Shown: positions 7,677 through 14,880, numbered from the stretch's first letter. The stretch: 21,893 nucleotides of DNA from Actinomycetota bacterium (GCA_030837445.1 JAUPKM010000053.1:1-21893), one strand, 5' to 3'. Numbers and translations: made by a program. The notes: generated from the letters alone by a model not told the origin.

Positions 7677-8434
7677 CAGGTGTAGATAAGGACAGGTGTC
7701 CACATCGGTGTACGGGCGAATAGCGCCGCGGCCCCCGAACGGATCCTGGTGTTGACACATCCCGCCGAGGCACCGTAGTAGCCGTCGGCCGCGAAGCCGA
7801 ACGAATAATGGATTGCCTGGCCGCCGCTGAAGTACATCGAGTACAGCATCGGCACGTTGTAGAGCCGCGAGTAGTCGTCCGCCACCTTCGCGAAGACGTG
7901 GAAGAACCCCTCCCTCGTCTCCTTTCCAGGCGCGCCGAACCGGGCGTCCATCGCCATCACGACCCGGCCGTCACGCACCAGTCGCAGCATCCGCTGGGTC
8001 TTGTCAACGCAGATGACCAAGCCGGTCCGGCAGGGGGCGGGGAGGACGGATCCACGGTAGGTGATGCCCAGCAGCAACTGGTAGGTGTACTTGTTGACCC
8101 GGCCACTCTCGTTGTAGAGGAACTTCTCCTGCAGTCTGGTGACAGCGTTGACTGTGGCGTTGTCGTAAACGCCGTGGGCGCGTCCGAAGTACAGGCCCGC
8201 GTGCTGCAACCGCAACTGAACCACAGCAACCGGCATCCCGCGATCCCCGGCCCGCAGCACTGTCTTTCCAGCGAGCACATCCGACAGTCGCTTCGGCCCC
8301 GGCACTTTCACCGCAGAACTGGAACTGGTGCTGGTGGTCGGTTCCGCCGCGATGGCGCTCGGAGAGGTGGCCAACCCAGCCAACACCACGACGGAGGCCG
8401 CCGTAGTCGTCGCAGCAAACCTGCGAATCCTCAT
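7676..8434 (-). CDS. Exported L,D-transpeptidase (YkuD domain) with peptidoglycan-binding domain
   Basis: The protein is 252 aa with a signal peptide (RIRRF n-region, hydrophobic core 11-23, AIA/A site near 29-30), then a short Ser/Thr/Pro linker. Residues about 60-122 form a PG_binding_1-like repeat (LRAGDRGMPVAVVQLRLQHAGLY ... VNAVTRLQEKF). Residues about 138-251 are the YkuD catalytic domain, with His209 in AIHYSFG and the nucleophile Cys226 in ASAGCVNTR. The family makes 3-3 cross-links in peptidoglycan or attaches proteins to it, outside the membrane. The motif is SAGCVN rather than the common SHGC(I/V)R, with Arg two residues later. A strong AGGGGAG ribosome site precedes the ATG. It is the promoter-proximal gene of a two-gene unit with the Sua5 gene. 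Confidence 0.9.
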   Translation of the reverse strand: MRIRRFAATTTAASVVVLAGLATSPSAIAAEPTTSTSSSSAVKVPGPKRLSDVLAGKTVLRAGDRGMPVAVVQLRLQHAGLYFGRAHGVYDNATVNAVTRLQEKFLYNESGRVNKYTYQLLLGITYRGSVLPAPCRTGLVICVDKTQRMLRLVRDGRVVMAMDARFGAPGKETREGFFHVFAKVADDYSRLYNVPMLYSMYFSGGQAIHYSFGFAADGYYGASAGCVNTRIRSGAAALFARTPMWTPVLIYT

Positions 8435-8440
8435 TAAGGT

Positions 8441-8447
8441 CTCCCCT
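8441..8447 (-). promoter_or_regulatory. Strong ribosome binding site of the L,D-transpeptidase gene
   Basis: AGGGGAG on the minus strand ends six bases before the ATG at 8434. It fixes the start and contrasts with the neighbouring genes that lack Shine-Dalgarno sequences. Confidence 0.75.
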
Positions 8448-8456
8448 GTCGTCGCC

Positions 8457-8473
8457 GGTCGCTTGGTGCGACC
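8457..8473 (-). other. Short stem-loop in the L,D-transpeptidase leader
   Basis: GGTCGC (8457-8462) pairs with GCGACC (8468-8473) around a 5-nt loop, ten bases upstream of the ribosome site. It would lie in the 5' UTR of the transcript if the -10 at 8520-8515 is used. A regulatory role is only a possibility; no known riboswitch consensus is recognised. Confidence 0.35.
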
Positions 8474-8514
8474 CTCGGCCCGAACGCAGCCAGCAGCCCG
8501 GTTCCCACGTCGCG

Positions 8515-8520
8515 ATCATA
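8515..8520 (-). promoter_or_regulatory. Candidate -10 element of the L,D-transpeptidase/Sua5 unit
   Basis: TATGAT on the minus strand (8520-8515) is one base from TATAAT. It would give a leader of about 75 nt before the ATG at 8434. No clear -35 is visible, so an alternative sigma factor or activator is possible. Confidence 0.4.
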
Positions 8521-8567
8521 ACCGCCCTCGGCGGCCCCGGGGTAGGCCCTGGCACATCTCACCCGGA

Positions 8568-8573
8568 TAGCCT
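8568..8573 (+). promoter_or_regulatory. Candidate -10 element of the 452-aa gene
   Basis: TAGCCT ends eight bases before the ATG at 8582, which has no Shine-Dalgarno sequence. This is consistent with a leaderless transcript diverging from the L,D-transpeptidase unit. Confidence 0.4.
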
Positions 8574-8581
8574 GGGCGCCG

Positions 8582-9940
8582 ATGGAGAGCGCCCCGCCGG
8601 AACTCGGCCTACCCAGCGTCACGGTGCTGTACGCCGGCGATCCGGCCAGTCAGGTTGCCGCAGCGTTGCTGGCGACGGTTTCCGGCACCGCAGCCCCCCT
8701 GCCCGTGCCGGTCGCCAACGACTCGGTGCTGGAGTTGGCGCAGCCCCACGACCGGAGCCGGGCCGCCCCGGTGCTGGTGATCGCCTCTGCAGACGCGGCC
8801 GAAACCGACCTGATCGCCGGCCTGATGGCGACGGCGGACGCGGCGGCCAGGGATCGGGCAAGGGTCCGGATCTGGTTGGCCCTGCTCCCCCCGGTTGCTC
8901 CCGTCAGGCTGGCCGAATTGGACAGTGACCTGGAGCAGGCAGGCCGGCCATTGCTGGACTCGGTGGTGTTACTCGGCCCTGCGACGGCAGCAGCGTCTGC
9001 CTCCTCGTTGGCGGCCTGGCTGCATCTGCGCCATGACGCCCCGTCGTCGGCTTTCGCCGACCTGCGAGATATGGACGGGTACGCCTGTCGTTACGCCTCG
9101 GTGGCCGCGGTCGCGGTGGCGTCGCCACCGGGACCCACCGACGTCAACGTCGCCCGGGCCATCGGTGACCAGGCAGGGGTGAACGTGCAGGCCACGATCG
9201 CCACGATGTATCAGAAGCTCGCCGAGGACGGTGCAGGAACAGCCGCTGACGGGGACACCGCCGTCGCCGACGCGCGGACTGCCATCCTGGCGGCACTGAT
9301 CGACGCAGATGCAGCGTCACTGGAGTCGGCTGGAATTGCCCTGGCCGCGGCTACCGAGGTTGCGGATCCGGCCCCGCAACTGCGTGAGGCGGAGCTCCGC
9401 CGCGCGCGCGCCGAGTCGCTGTTGGCCGCGGAGACTGCCCGGTCGGGCTTGGGTGCAAAGTTCGGCCGAAAGCGACGGCTGGCCCCGCTGACCGAAGAAC
9501 TGTCCCTGGCCGATGAGGGTCTGCGTCAGGCGAGACTGGTGGACCGCCAGTATTCGGCCGCCATCGGCCTGCGCGACGGACTGACGTCGGAGTTGGCCGA
9601 CCGCGCAACCGCCGTGGCGCGCTCGGCCGAGGTGGCAGCGGCAGAGTCCCACGCCGCGGCGGTATCAGCCTGGTTCGAACGCGCCCTGGCGGAGGCGACG
9701 AGAGTTCAGGTGCCGGTGGGCGTGCGGACCGAAGCGATGTCTCGAGGCTGGGGCGATGCGGCCCCCGCAGTCCGGCGCTACCTGCTGGTCCCGCAGGACA
9801 TGCAACTGGGAACCACCACCCTCGGGGTGGCTGCGGGCGACCCCGACGGCTTGGTGGTGGTGGCGACCCCAGGATTGGACCGGCCGCTTGCGGCAGCCAT
9901 CCTGCTCGGGCTGACGCAGCCGGCAACCGAGTTCAGCTAG
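8582..9940 (+). CDS. Unrecognised Ala-rich protein with central coiled coil
   Basis: I do not recognise this 452-aa protein. Codon-position GC bias and the absence of any better frame support it as real. The N-terminal part (about 10-180) alternates hydrophobic strands and Ala-rich helices (VTVLYAGD at 13-20, PVLVIASAD at 63-71, RIWLALLPPV at 96-105, DSVVLLGPA at 126-134), like a Rossmannoid or NTPase-type fold without a Walker A lysine. Residues about 264-372 are highly charged and Ala/Leu/Arg/Glu-rich with a likely coiled coil, interrupted by a basic GAKFGRKRR patch (291-299). A short strand-rich C-terminal region follows. No signal peptide or clear membrane helix is seen. It is divergent from the L,D-transpeptidase and convergent with the Rossmann gene. 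A degenerate dynamin-like partner protein is one speculative possibility. Confidence 0.75.
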   Translation: MESAPPELGLPSVTVLYAGDPASQVAAALLATVSGTAAPLPVPVANDSVLELAQPHDRSRAAPVLVIASADAAETDLIAGLMATADAAARDRARVRIWLALLPPVAPVRLAELDSDLEQAGRPLLDSVVLLGPATAAASASSLAAWLHLRHDAPSSAFADLRDMDGYACRYASVAAVAVASPPGPTDVNVARAIGDQAGVNVQATIATMYQKLAEDGAGTAADGDTAVADARTAILAALIDADAASLESAGIALAAATEVADPAPQLREAELRRARAESLLAAETARSGLGAKFGRKRRLAPLTEELSLADEGLRQARLVDRQYSAAIGLRDGLTSELADRATAVARSAEVAAAESHAAAVSAWFERALAEATRVQVPVGVRTEAMSRGWGDAAPAVRRYLLVPQDMQLGTTTLGVAAGDPDGLVVVATPGLDRPLAAAILLGLTQPATEFS

Positions 9941-9946
9941 CCAACC

Positions 9947-9966
9947 GCCGGCGGCGGCCCGCCGGC
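9947..9966. terminator. Strong stem-loop between convergent genes
   Basis: GCCGGCGG (9947-9954) and CCGCCGGC (9959-9966) form a perfect 8-bp GC stem with a 4-nt loop. It starts seven bases after the stop of the 452-aa gene and lies 12 bp from the stop of the opposing gene, so it can serve both directions. Confidence 0.7.
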
Positions 9967-9978
9967 CCACCGGGGCGA

Positions 9979-11484
9979 CTACGCCCGGTGCTCGAACATC
10001 CCCATCGCGGCCGCCATGCCCAGCACCGAGCGGGGCTCATAGGCCGTCGTCCACAGACCACCATGATTCGCCGCCGCCGAGAACAGGTCCATCGGATTCG
10101 ACAGTGGTGTGGCCGGGTTGGCTGCGGCCTTCGGGTTGCGCACATCGTGAACCAACATCGCAGCCATCAACGAGTTCGCGGTGCTCGGATCGAACACCCG
10201 AATCCCGAACCTGTGCGCGCCCGCGTAGGCAGCGGCCAGCGCTCGGTTCTTCATCACCGAACGGGTCCGAGTGGCGGGCGCGACGTTCAGCGACACGCGA
10301 GTACCGGCAGTCCGGGCCACCACCGCCCGCCAACGTTGGAGACGCTTGGCCAGCACGTAGTTGGGACCCTGTTGCGGAACGAGGCAATCGGCGATTCCCA
10401 ACTCGTCGCCAGCCTCGGTGACAATCGTGTCCTGGTAGTTCCGGTTGAACTGGCCCAACAGGTGAAGAGGCGGCTGGATCAGCTTCGTTCGCCGGTGGGA
10501 CCAGTTCTGACGGGACCGCTCCACGTCACTCCACGGCACGGCGAAGGCATCGGTGGGCGTTGCCAGATACGCGAGGGTGAGTTCCTCCCGATCGGCCAGC
10601 CCGGCGGCGAGTGCATCTGCCGCCATCGACACCCGGACGTGCAGGCCACTGTCCGCGTACAGGTAGTTCCCCAGCACGAGCGGGCCGGGGATCCCGCGTA
10701 ACCATCCCAACACCTCAGGGGTGGAGCTGATCAGGTTGACCCCGGCCGCAGCTGCCAGCTCAGCATCCGTGGCCGAGGCCGGGCAGTCCAGCGGTACCGG
10801 TATCTCCAGCGACCCACCGGTCCGACGGGCCGACTCGATCAGCCTGGTCCACACTTCCGGCCTGGGCAGGTCGACGCCTACCACCCGGCCGCCCCATCGG
10901 AGCAGCGAGAAGAGCGGCCCCATCTCCGAACCGGCTCCGAGCACGACCACCGTCTGGTCGGACAGCTCGAGCCAGTCCGGATTGCGGGCAACCAATCCGA
11001 TCGCCTCGGCGAATCCGGGTTCGACCACTCCGTCCGCCGCCCACCTGTCCAGTTGCCGGAGGAGTTCGTCGCCCCGCAACCGCTTGCCGGCATACGGCAC
11101 CACCAGCTCCGTCACCGGGGCCTGCTCGCCGGTGATCAGAGAGCCACGAATCGGCGGATCCTCCTTGGCCGTCAGATCGGCCACTGGAATCGACTCGCCA
11201 CCGCGGTTGAAGACCATGGTGTCTCGCAGGTAGCCGAGGCCCGTCTCACTGACCGCGAGGGCGGCCTCCGGGCTCCGGGCGGAGATCTCGGTCAGCCGCC
11301 GGAAGGGCGTGACGTAATCCTTCCGCCAATTGGACACGGCCGCGATCCGGGCGGCCTCGCGCTTGTCCACCGCACCGGCGGCGGCCGCAGCTGCAGCCCG
11401 GCCAACCGCCGTCGTGCTGACCTTCCCCGCCAGGACGGGGAAGTCGATGCCGCTATCGGGATCTGCCGAGCTGAGTTCCGCCAT
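9979..11484 (-). CDS. Unrecognised protein with Rossmann-type nucleotide-binding segment
   Basis: The protein is 501 aa from the ATG at 11484. GGAG lies eight bases upstream of this ATG; the ATG two codons earlier would be only two bases from it. I do not recognise a named family. A glycine-rich strand-loop-helix, TVVVLGAGSEMGPLFSLLRWGGRVVGVDL (about 178-206), looks like an NAD(P)- or SAM-binding Rossmann motif, ending in an acidic residue typical of ribose binding. An LRGDELLRQLDRW helix precedes it, and the C-terminal third is Ala-rich with YVLAKRLQRWRAVVARTAGTRVSLNVAPATRTRS. No signal peptide is evident. It is the last gene of the DUF6325-SHOCT unit, 38 bp after the SHOCT stop. An oxidoreductase or methyltransferase role is possible but unproven. 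Confidence 0.78.
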   Translation of the reverse strand: MAELSSADPDSGIDFPVLAGKVSTTAVGRAAAAAAAGAVDKREAARIAAVSNWRKDYVTPFRRLTEISARSPEAALAVSETGLGYLRDTMVFNRGGESIPVADLTAKEDPPIRGSLITGEQAPVTELVVPYAGKRLRGDELLRQLDRWAADGVVEPGFAEAIGLVARNPDWLELSDQTVVVLGAGSEMGPLFSLLRWGGRVVGVDLPRPEVWTRLIESARRTGGSLEIPVPLDCPASATDAELAAAAGVNLISSTPEVLGWLRGIPGPLVLGNYLYADSGLHVRVSMAADALAAGLADREELTLAYLATPTDAFAVPWSDVERSRQNWSHRRTKLIQPPLHLLGQFNRNYQDTIVTEAGDELGIADCLVPQQGPNYVLAKRLQRWRAVVARTAGTRVSLNVAPATRTRSVMKNRALAAAYAGAHRFGIRVFDPSTANSLMAAMLVHDVRNPKAAANPATPLSNPMDLFSAAANHGGLWTTAYEPRSVLGMAAAMGMFEHRA

Positions 11485-11522
11485 GTCCATAACTCCACAA
11501 TGTTGTTGATTGATCGACCGGG

Positions 11523-11858
11523 TCAGGATCCCAGGAGTTTCACTTTGGCCGCGTCGAATTCGGACTCCGACAGCAAACCCTGCGCCTTCATGTCACTGAG
11601 TTTGGTCAACTGGGCGACGACATCGTCGCCTGCCGGCGCGGCCGCCTGCTGCGCCGCCGCCTGCTGTTGCTGGGCCTGCTGGGCCGCCTGCTGCTGCTGA
11701 TCCTGCTGTTGCTGGGCTGCGGCCTGCTGCTGCGCCTGCTTCTTCTGGGCGTGTCCGGACACCGCACCGACGGTCGCGGTCGCGGTGCCGGCGATCACAG
11801 CCGTTCGCGCCATTGTCCCCAGCAGGCCCGGCCGGCCCCTACGTCCTCGTCGCATCAT
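11523..11858 (-). CDS. SHOCT-domain protein with Gln/Ala-rich tract
   Basis: The protein is 111 aa. A basic start (MMRRGRRGRP) is followed by a weakly hydrophobic Ala/Thr/Gly segment (11-35), then an almost pure Gln/Ala tract (about 39-74). The C-terminal SHOCT domain (79-109) reads VVAQLTKLSDMKAQGLLSESEFDAAKVKLL. SHOCT is a short helical domain usually found at the C-terminus of small or membrane-associated bacterial proteins and suspected to mediate oligomerisation or membrane association. In actinobacteria such proteins are commonly encoded directly after a DUF6325 protein, as here. GAGGAG lies 9-12 bases upstream of the tandem ATG codons. The Gln tract is encoded by a near-repetitive CAG/CAA run that could vary in length between strains. 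Confidence 0.85.
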   Translation of the reverse strand: MMRRGRRGRPGLLGTMARTAVIAGTATATVGAVSGHAQKKQAQQQAAAQQQQDQQQQAAQQAQQQQAAAQQAAAPAGDDVVAQLTKLSDMKAQGLLSESEFDAAKVKLLGS

Positions 11859-11891
11859 GATGGTTGCTCTCCTCGCGGTGGTGGTTGCTGA

Positions 11892-12317
11892 TCAGGACTC
11901 GTCGGTTGCGGCCAGGGCGGCGGCCACGACCTCGGCGGGGATTCGCTCGTCCAGCAGGAGCTCGCCCTTCGAGCCCCGAACGGCGGACAGTAGTCGCGTC
12001 GCCCACGCATGCTCGAACACGACGGCCACTGCCGAGGACCCCAGCTCGAGGCCCTCACCGATCACCTCGATGTCCTCATCGCTGAGCAGGTCGACCCGGG
12101 CCGAGAGTCCGTCGCTGAGGATGGCTAGTTGCGCGTCATCGAAATCCTCGAGTTCGACCACGCTCACTTCATCGGGTGAGGTCCGCCGGATGAACACCAG
12201 GTCCAGGATCCGGACGTCACCCTGTTCCACTGCCGCCAGCAGGGCGGGTCCAACTTCCCCGTTGAACTGACTCCCCGGGAATTTCACGACGACAACATCA
12301 ACCGGCCCTACCGACAT
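11892..12317 (-). CDS. DUF6325 family protein
   Basis: The protein is 141 aa from the ATG at 12317. It begins MSVGPVDVVVVKFPGSQFNGEVGPAL and continues with VRILDLVFIRR and DLLSDEDIEVIGEGLELGSSAVAVVFEHAWA, ending in RIPAEVVAAAL. This pattern matches actinobacterial DUF6325 proteins, small soluble proteins of unknown function usually followed by a SHOCT gene. An in-frame ATG ten codons upstream (12347) exists, but the chosen ATG has AAAGGG about six bases upstream and matches the family's usual N-terminus. Many negative charges cluster in the middle. It is the first gene of the three-gene unit; the gap to the SHOCT gene is 33 bp. Confidence 0.82.
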   Translation of the reverse strand: MSVGPVDVVVVKFPGSQFNGEVGPALLAAVEQGDVRILDLVFIRRTSPDEVSVVELEDFDDAQLAILSDGLSARVDLLSDEDIEVIGEGLELGSSAVAVVFEHAWATRLLSAVRGSKGELLLDERIPAEVVAAALAATDES

Positions 12318-12358
12318 TCCAACCCTTTCGCTTAGTGACGATTCCATGAACGTGCACC

Positions 12359-12364
12359 ACCATA
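12359..12364 (-). promoter_or_regulatory. Weak candidate -10 for the DUF6325 operon
   Basis: TATGGT on the minus strand fits TANNNT and would give a leader of roughly 35 nt before the ATG at 12317, in keeping with that gene having a ribosome site. No good -35 is seen. Confidence 0.25.
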
Positions 12365-12410
12365 GGCCCCCGCGCTGGGGATGCCGGGCGATCGACGACG
12401 GGGCCTCGCA

Positions 12411-12446
12411 CGGGCGAACCCAGGCGCCGCCCGACCGGCTAGCCGG
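12411..12446 (-). terminator. Candidate terminator after glgM
   Basis: Immediately after the glgM stop lies the palindrome CCGGCTAGCCGG (12446-12435). Next comes a stem of CGGGCG (12411-12416) with CGCCCG (12428-12433) around an 11-nt loop. There is no T-tract. It separates glgM from the DUF6325 operon on the same strand. Confidence 0.45.
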
Positions 12447-13610
12447 CTACTTCGCCCCAGCCGCCCGATAGACCTCGACTGTCCTGGCCGCGATGGTGTC
12501 CCACCCGAAAGCCTGGATGGCCCGCTGCCGACCCCTCCGTCCCATCTCCGCGGCGGCAGCCGGGTCGGCGGCGACCTGATTCACGGCATCGGCGAATCGA
12601 ACCTCGAAATCTTCGGTGTGATCGGCATCGAAGGGCACCAGGATGCCCGTCTCGCCATCCACCACTACCTCCGGGATACCACCGACCGCACTCGCCACGA
12701 CCGGGGTCTCGCAGCCCATCGCCTCCAGGTTCACAATGCCGAGCGGCTCGTAGACCGAGGGGCAGGCGAACAGCAGCGCATGACTGAGAAGTTGAATCAC
12801 ATCGGAGCGCTGCAGTTGCGTGTCCAACCAGTAGACGCCACCTCGGGTTGCGTTCAGACTGTCGACCGCGTCGGCGACCTCCTGGCCCATCTCAGGGGTG
12901 TCAGGCGACGAGGCGCACAGCACCAGCGGGATTCCGGGGGCGAATCGGGCCGCGGCCCGGAGCAGATGATTGATCCCCTTCTGCCTAGTGATCCGACCAA
13001 CGAACAGCACGTATGGTTCGTCGGTGGGCACTCCCAGCCGGGTCAGCACATCTGTTGCCGGGTCCGGCTTGTACTGCTCGGTGTCAATCCCGTTGTGCAC
13101 CACGTGCACCCGGTCGGGATCCACTTCGGGGTAGCAGGCGAGCACATCGGCGCGCATGCCGGCGCTGACTGCAATGATCGCCTCCGAGTGATGGTAGGCG
13201 GTGCTCTCGACCCAGCGGGAGATCCGATAGCCGCCGCCGAGCTGCTCCTCCTTCCATGGTCGCAGCGGCTCCAACGAGTGCGCCGTGATCACCCTCGGAA
13301 CGTCCAGCATCAGCCCGGTGAGGTGGCCGGCCATGTTGGCGTACCAGGTGTGCGAATGGACCACGTCGACGTCCGAAATTGCGCTGGTGATGTCCAGGTC
13401 CACCCCCAGCGTCTGGAGCGCAGGATTCGCCGCAGCGAGATCCGCCGGAGTCGGATGCGCGATGGCATCCGTCCTCGGTTCACCGAAGCAGTGCACCTCG
13501 ACGTCGATGAGCTGCCTGAGCTCACGAACTAGGTACTCCACATGGACACCGGCCCCGCCGTAGTTGCTGGGGGGCCATTCTCTGGTTATCAGTCCGGTTC
13601 GCACAGGCAT
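12447..13610 (-). CDS. glgM: Actinobacterial GlgA/GlgM-type GT4 glycosyltransferase (maltose-1-phosphate synthase)
   Basis: The protein is 387 aa from the ATG at 13610. It is a GT4-fold enzyme using ADP-glucose. Characterised mycobacterial homologues (Rv1212c) make alpha-maltose-1-phosphate from ADP-glucose and glucose-1-phosphate for the GlgE glycogen route, although the gene is often labelled glgA. Visible motifs are YGGAGVHVEYL near the N-terminus (acceptor/donor loop), VVHSHTWYANMAG, VHVVHNGID, YVLFVGRITRQKG (start of the C-terminal Rossmann domain) and the family EX7E motif in YEPLGIVNLEAMGCETPVVAS. The length suits this group and is short of the roughly 480 aa of E. coli-type GlgA. The frame continues to a GTG at 13625, but that codon overlaps the -10 region, and 13610 matches the family N-terminus. 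It is divergent from glgC, so both can be induced together. Confidence 0.92.
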   Translation of the reverse strand: MPVRTGLITREWPPSNYGGAGVHVEYLVRELRQLIDVEVHCFGEPRTDAIAHPTPADLAAANPALQTLGVDLDITSAISDVDVVHSHTWYANMAGHLTGLMLDVPRVITAHSLEPLRPWKEEQLGGGYRISRWVESTAYHHSEAIIAVSAGMRADVLACYPEVDPDRVHVVHNGIDTEQYKPDPATDVLTRLGVPTDEPYVLFVGRITRQKGINHLLRAAARFAPGIPLVLCASSPDTPEMGQEVADAVDSLNATRGGVYWLDTQLQRSDVIQLLSHALLFACPSVYEPLGIVNLEAMGCETPVVASAVGGIPEVVVDGETGILVPFDADHTEDFEVRFADAVNQVAADPAAAAEMGRRGRQRAIQAFGWDTIAARTVEVYRAAGAK

Positions 13611-13623
13611 CACGATAGAGGCC

Positions 13624-13633
13624 ACGGTAGGTT
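13624..13633. promoter_or_regulatory. Overlapping divergent -10 elements of glgC and glgM
   Basis: On the plus strand TAGGTT (13628-13633) ends six bases before the glgC GTG at 13640. On the minus strand TACCGT (13629-13624) points toward glgM and would start RNA near 13617, just before its ATG at 13610. The two hexamers share the TA step at 13628-13629. Both would give leaderless or nearly leaderless mRNAs. No consensus -35 is seen on either side. Confidence 0.5.
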
Positions 13634-13639
13634 GAAGCC

Positions 13640-14866
13640 GTGCGAAGTTCCCCCAAGGTATTAGGAATCGTCCTCGCCGGCGGCGAAGGGAAGCGGCTGA
13701 TGCCGCTGACAGCCGACCGTGCCAAGCCTGCCGTGAATTTCGGCGGATCCTACCGATTGATCGATTTCGTGTTATCGAATCTGGTCAACGGCGGCTTCCA
13801 CCGACTCTGCGTGCTGACTCAATACAAATCGCACTCATTGGACAGGCACATCACGACCACCTGGCGACTGTCAGCGTTGCTGGGCGACTACGTCACTCCG
13901 GTGCCGGCCCAGCAGCGGCTCGGCCCCCGCTGGTACACCGGTTCAGCGGACGCGATCTTCCAGTCGCTGAACCTGGTGTATGACGAACAGCCCGAATACG
14001 TCGCCGTCTTCGGCGCCGACAACGTCTACCGCATGGACCCGATGCAGATGTTGGCGCACCACATCGAAACCGGCGCCGGCGTGACGGTGGCGGGGATTCG
14101 GATGCCGCGTAGGGAGGCGCACGACTTCGGGGTGATCGAGACCGGAGCCGACGGTGTGACCATCGAGGCGTTCCGCGAGAAGCCAACCGATCCGCCCGCG
14201 ATCCCCGGCTCCCCGGACGAGTCCTACGTGTCCATGGGCAACTACATCTTCTCCGCTGACACCCTCATCGAAGCCTTGCGTATCGATGCCGGCGACGAGG
14301 GCTCCGTGCACGATATGGGCGGCAACATCATCCCCATGCTCACGTCGCAGGGGCTGGCCAGCGTGTACGACTTCTCCTCCAATGTGGTGCCCGGGGCCAC
14401 CGAACGAGACCGTCACTACTGGCGCGACGTCGGATCGCTGGACGCCTACCACGACGCCCACATGGACCTGGTGTCCGTGCACCCGATCTTCAACCTCTAC
14501 AACCGCAAGTGGCCGATTCTCACGAACCTGCCGCCGTTGCCGCCAGCCAAGTTCATCGAAGGTGGCAACGCCCACGAGTCGATGGTCGGGGCGGGCACCA
14601 TCGTCTCCGGCGGCCACGTGCGCAACTCGGTGATCTCCGGCGGGGTCCGCATCGATGCGGGCGCCTACGTGGAGGGATCGGTGATCATGCCCGGTGTGCA
14701 AATCGGTGCCGGGGCGGTTGTCCGCAACGCGGTACTCGACAAGAACATCACCGTCGCCGAAGGTGCCCAGTTGGGCGTCGACCTGGACTACGACCGCGAG
14801 CTGTACACGGTGTCGGACGGCGGTATCGTCGTGATCGGTAAGGGGCTGTCGGTACCACCGCTCTAA
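13640..14866 (+). CDS. glgC: Glucose-1-phosphate adenylyltransferase (ADP-glucose pyrophosphorylase)
   Basis: The protein is 408 aa, the family's usual length, starting at a GTG. It makes ADP-glucose and pyrophosphate from ATP and glucose-1-phosphate, the committed step of bacterial glycogen synthesis and the donor supply for GlgM next door. The nucleotidyltransferase domain shows VLAGGEGKRLMPLTADRAKPAVNFGG (11-36) with the G-G-x-G-x-R-L loop, then YRLIDFVLSNLVNGG, GSADAIFQ and the metal-binding Asp in FGADNVYRMD. SYVSMGNYIF and WRDVGSLDAYHDAHMDL follow. The C-terminal hexapeptide-repeat beta-helix covers about 310-390 (HESMVGAGTIVSGGHVRNS and onward). Such enzymes are allosterically controlled by glycolytic intermediates. 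The start is supported by the TAGGTT six bases upstream. Confidence 0.97.
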   Translation: MRSSPKVLGIVLAGGEGKRLMPLTADRAKPAVNFGGSYRLIDFVLSNLVNGGFHRLCVLTQYKSHSLDRHITTTWRLSALLGDYVTPVPAQQRLGPRWYTGSADAIFQSLNLVYDEQPEYVAVFGADNVYRMDPMQMLAHHIETGAGVTVAGIRMPRREAHDFGVIETGADGVTIEAFREKPTDPPAIPGSPDESYVSMGNYIFSADTLIEALRIDAGDEGSVHDMGGNIIPMLTSQGLASVYDFSSNVVPGATERDRHYWRDVGSLDAYHDAHMDLVSVHPIFNLYNRKWPILTNLPPLPPAKFIEGGNAHESMVGAGTIVSGGHVRNSVISGGVRIDAGAYVEGSVIMPGVQIGAGAVVRNAVLDKNITVAEGAQLGVDLDYDRELYTVSDGGIVVIGKGLSVPPL

Positions 14867-14868
14867 CC

Positions 14869-14874
14869 TAGGAT
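14869..14874 (+). promoter_or_regulatory. Candidate -10 element of the rhomboid-like gene
   Basis: TAGGAT ends six bases before the ATG at 14881, just after the glgC stop. CTGTCG at 14846-14851 is a weak -35 candidate with a 17-bp spacer. The gene probably has its own leaderless transcript in addition to any readthrough from glgC. Confidence 0.5.
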
Positions 14875-14880
14875 GGCGCC

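Noticed and set aside
7677..7760. Upstream extension of the Sua5 frame by 28 codons
   Set aside because: It overlaps the conserved C-terminus of the L,D-transpeptidase and has no family resemblance; the ATG at 7676 overlaps the upstream stop in the usual coupled way.
8435..8520. Possible riboswitch (for example a c-di-AMP ydaO type) upstream of the L,D-transpeptidase
   Set aside because: Actinobacterial cell-wall genes often carry ydaO elements, but this leader is only about 75-85 nt and shows one 6-bp hairpin, without the conserved ydaO segments.
12381..13532. Plus-strand open frame (383 codons) opposite glgM
   Set aside because: It lies antisense to an intact glycosyltransferase, has no recognisable motif and has the His/Arg-rich composition of a shadow frame.
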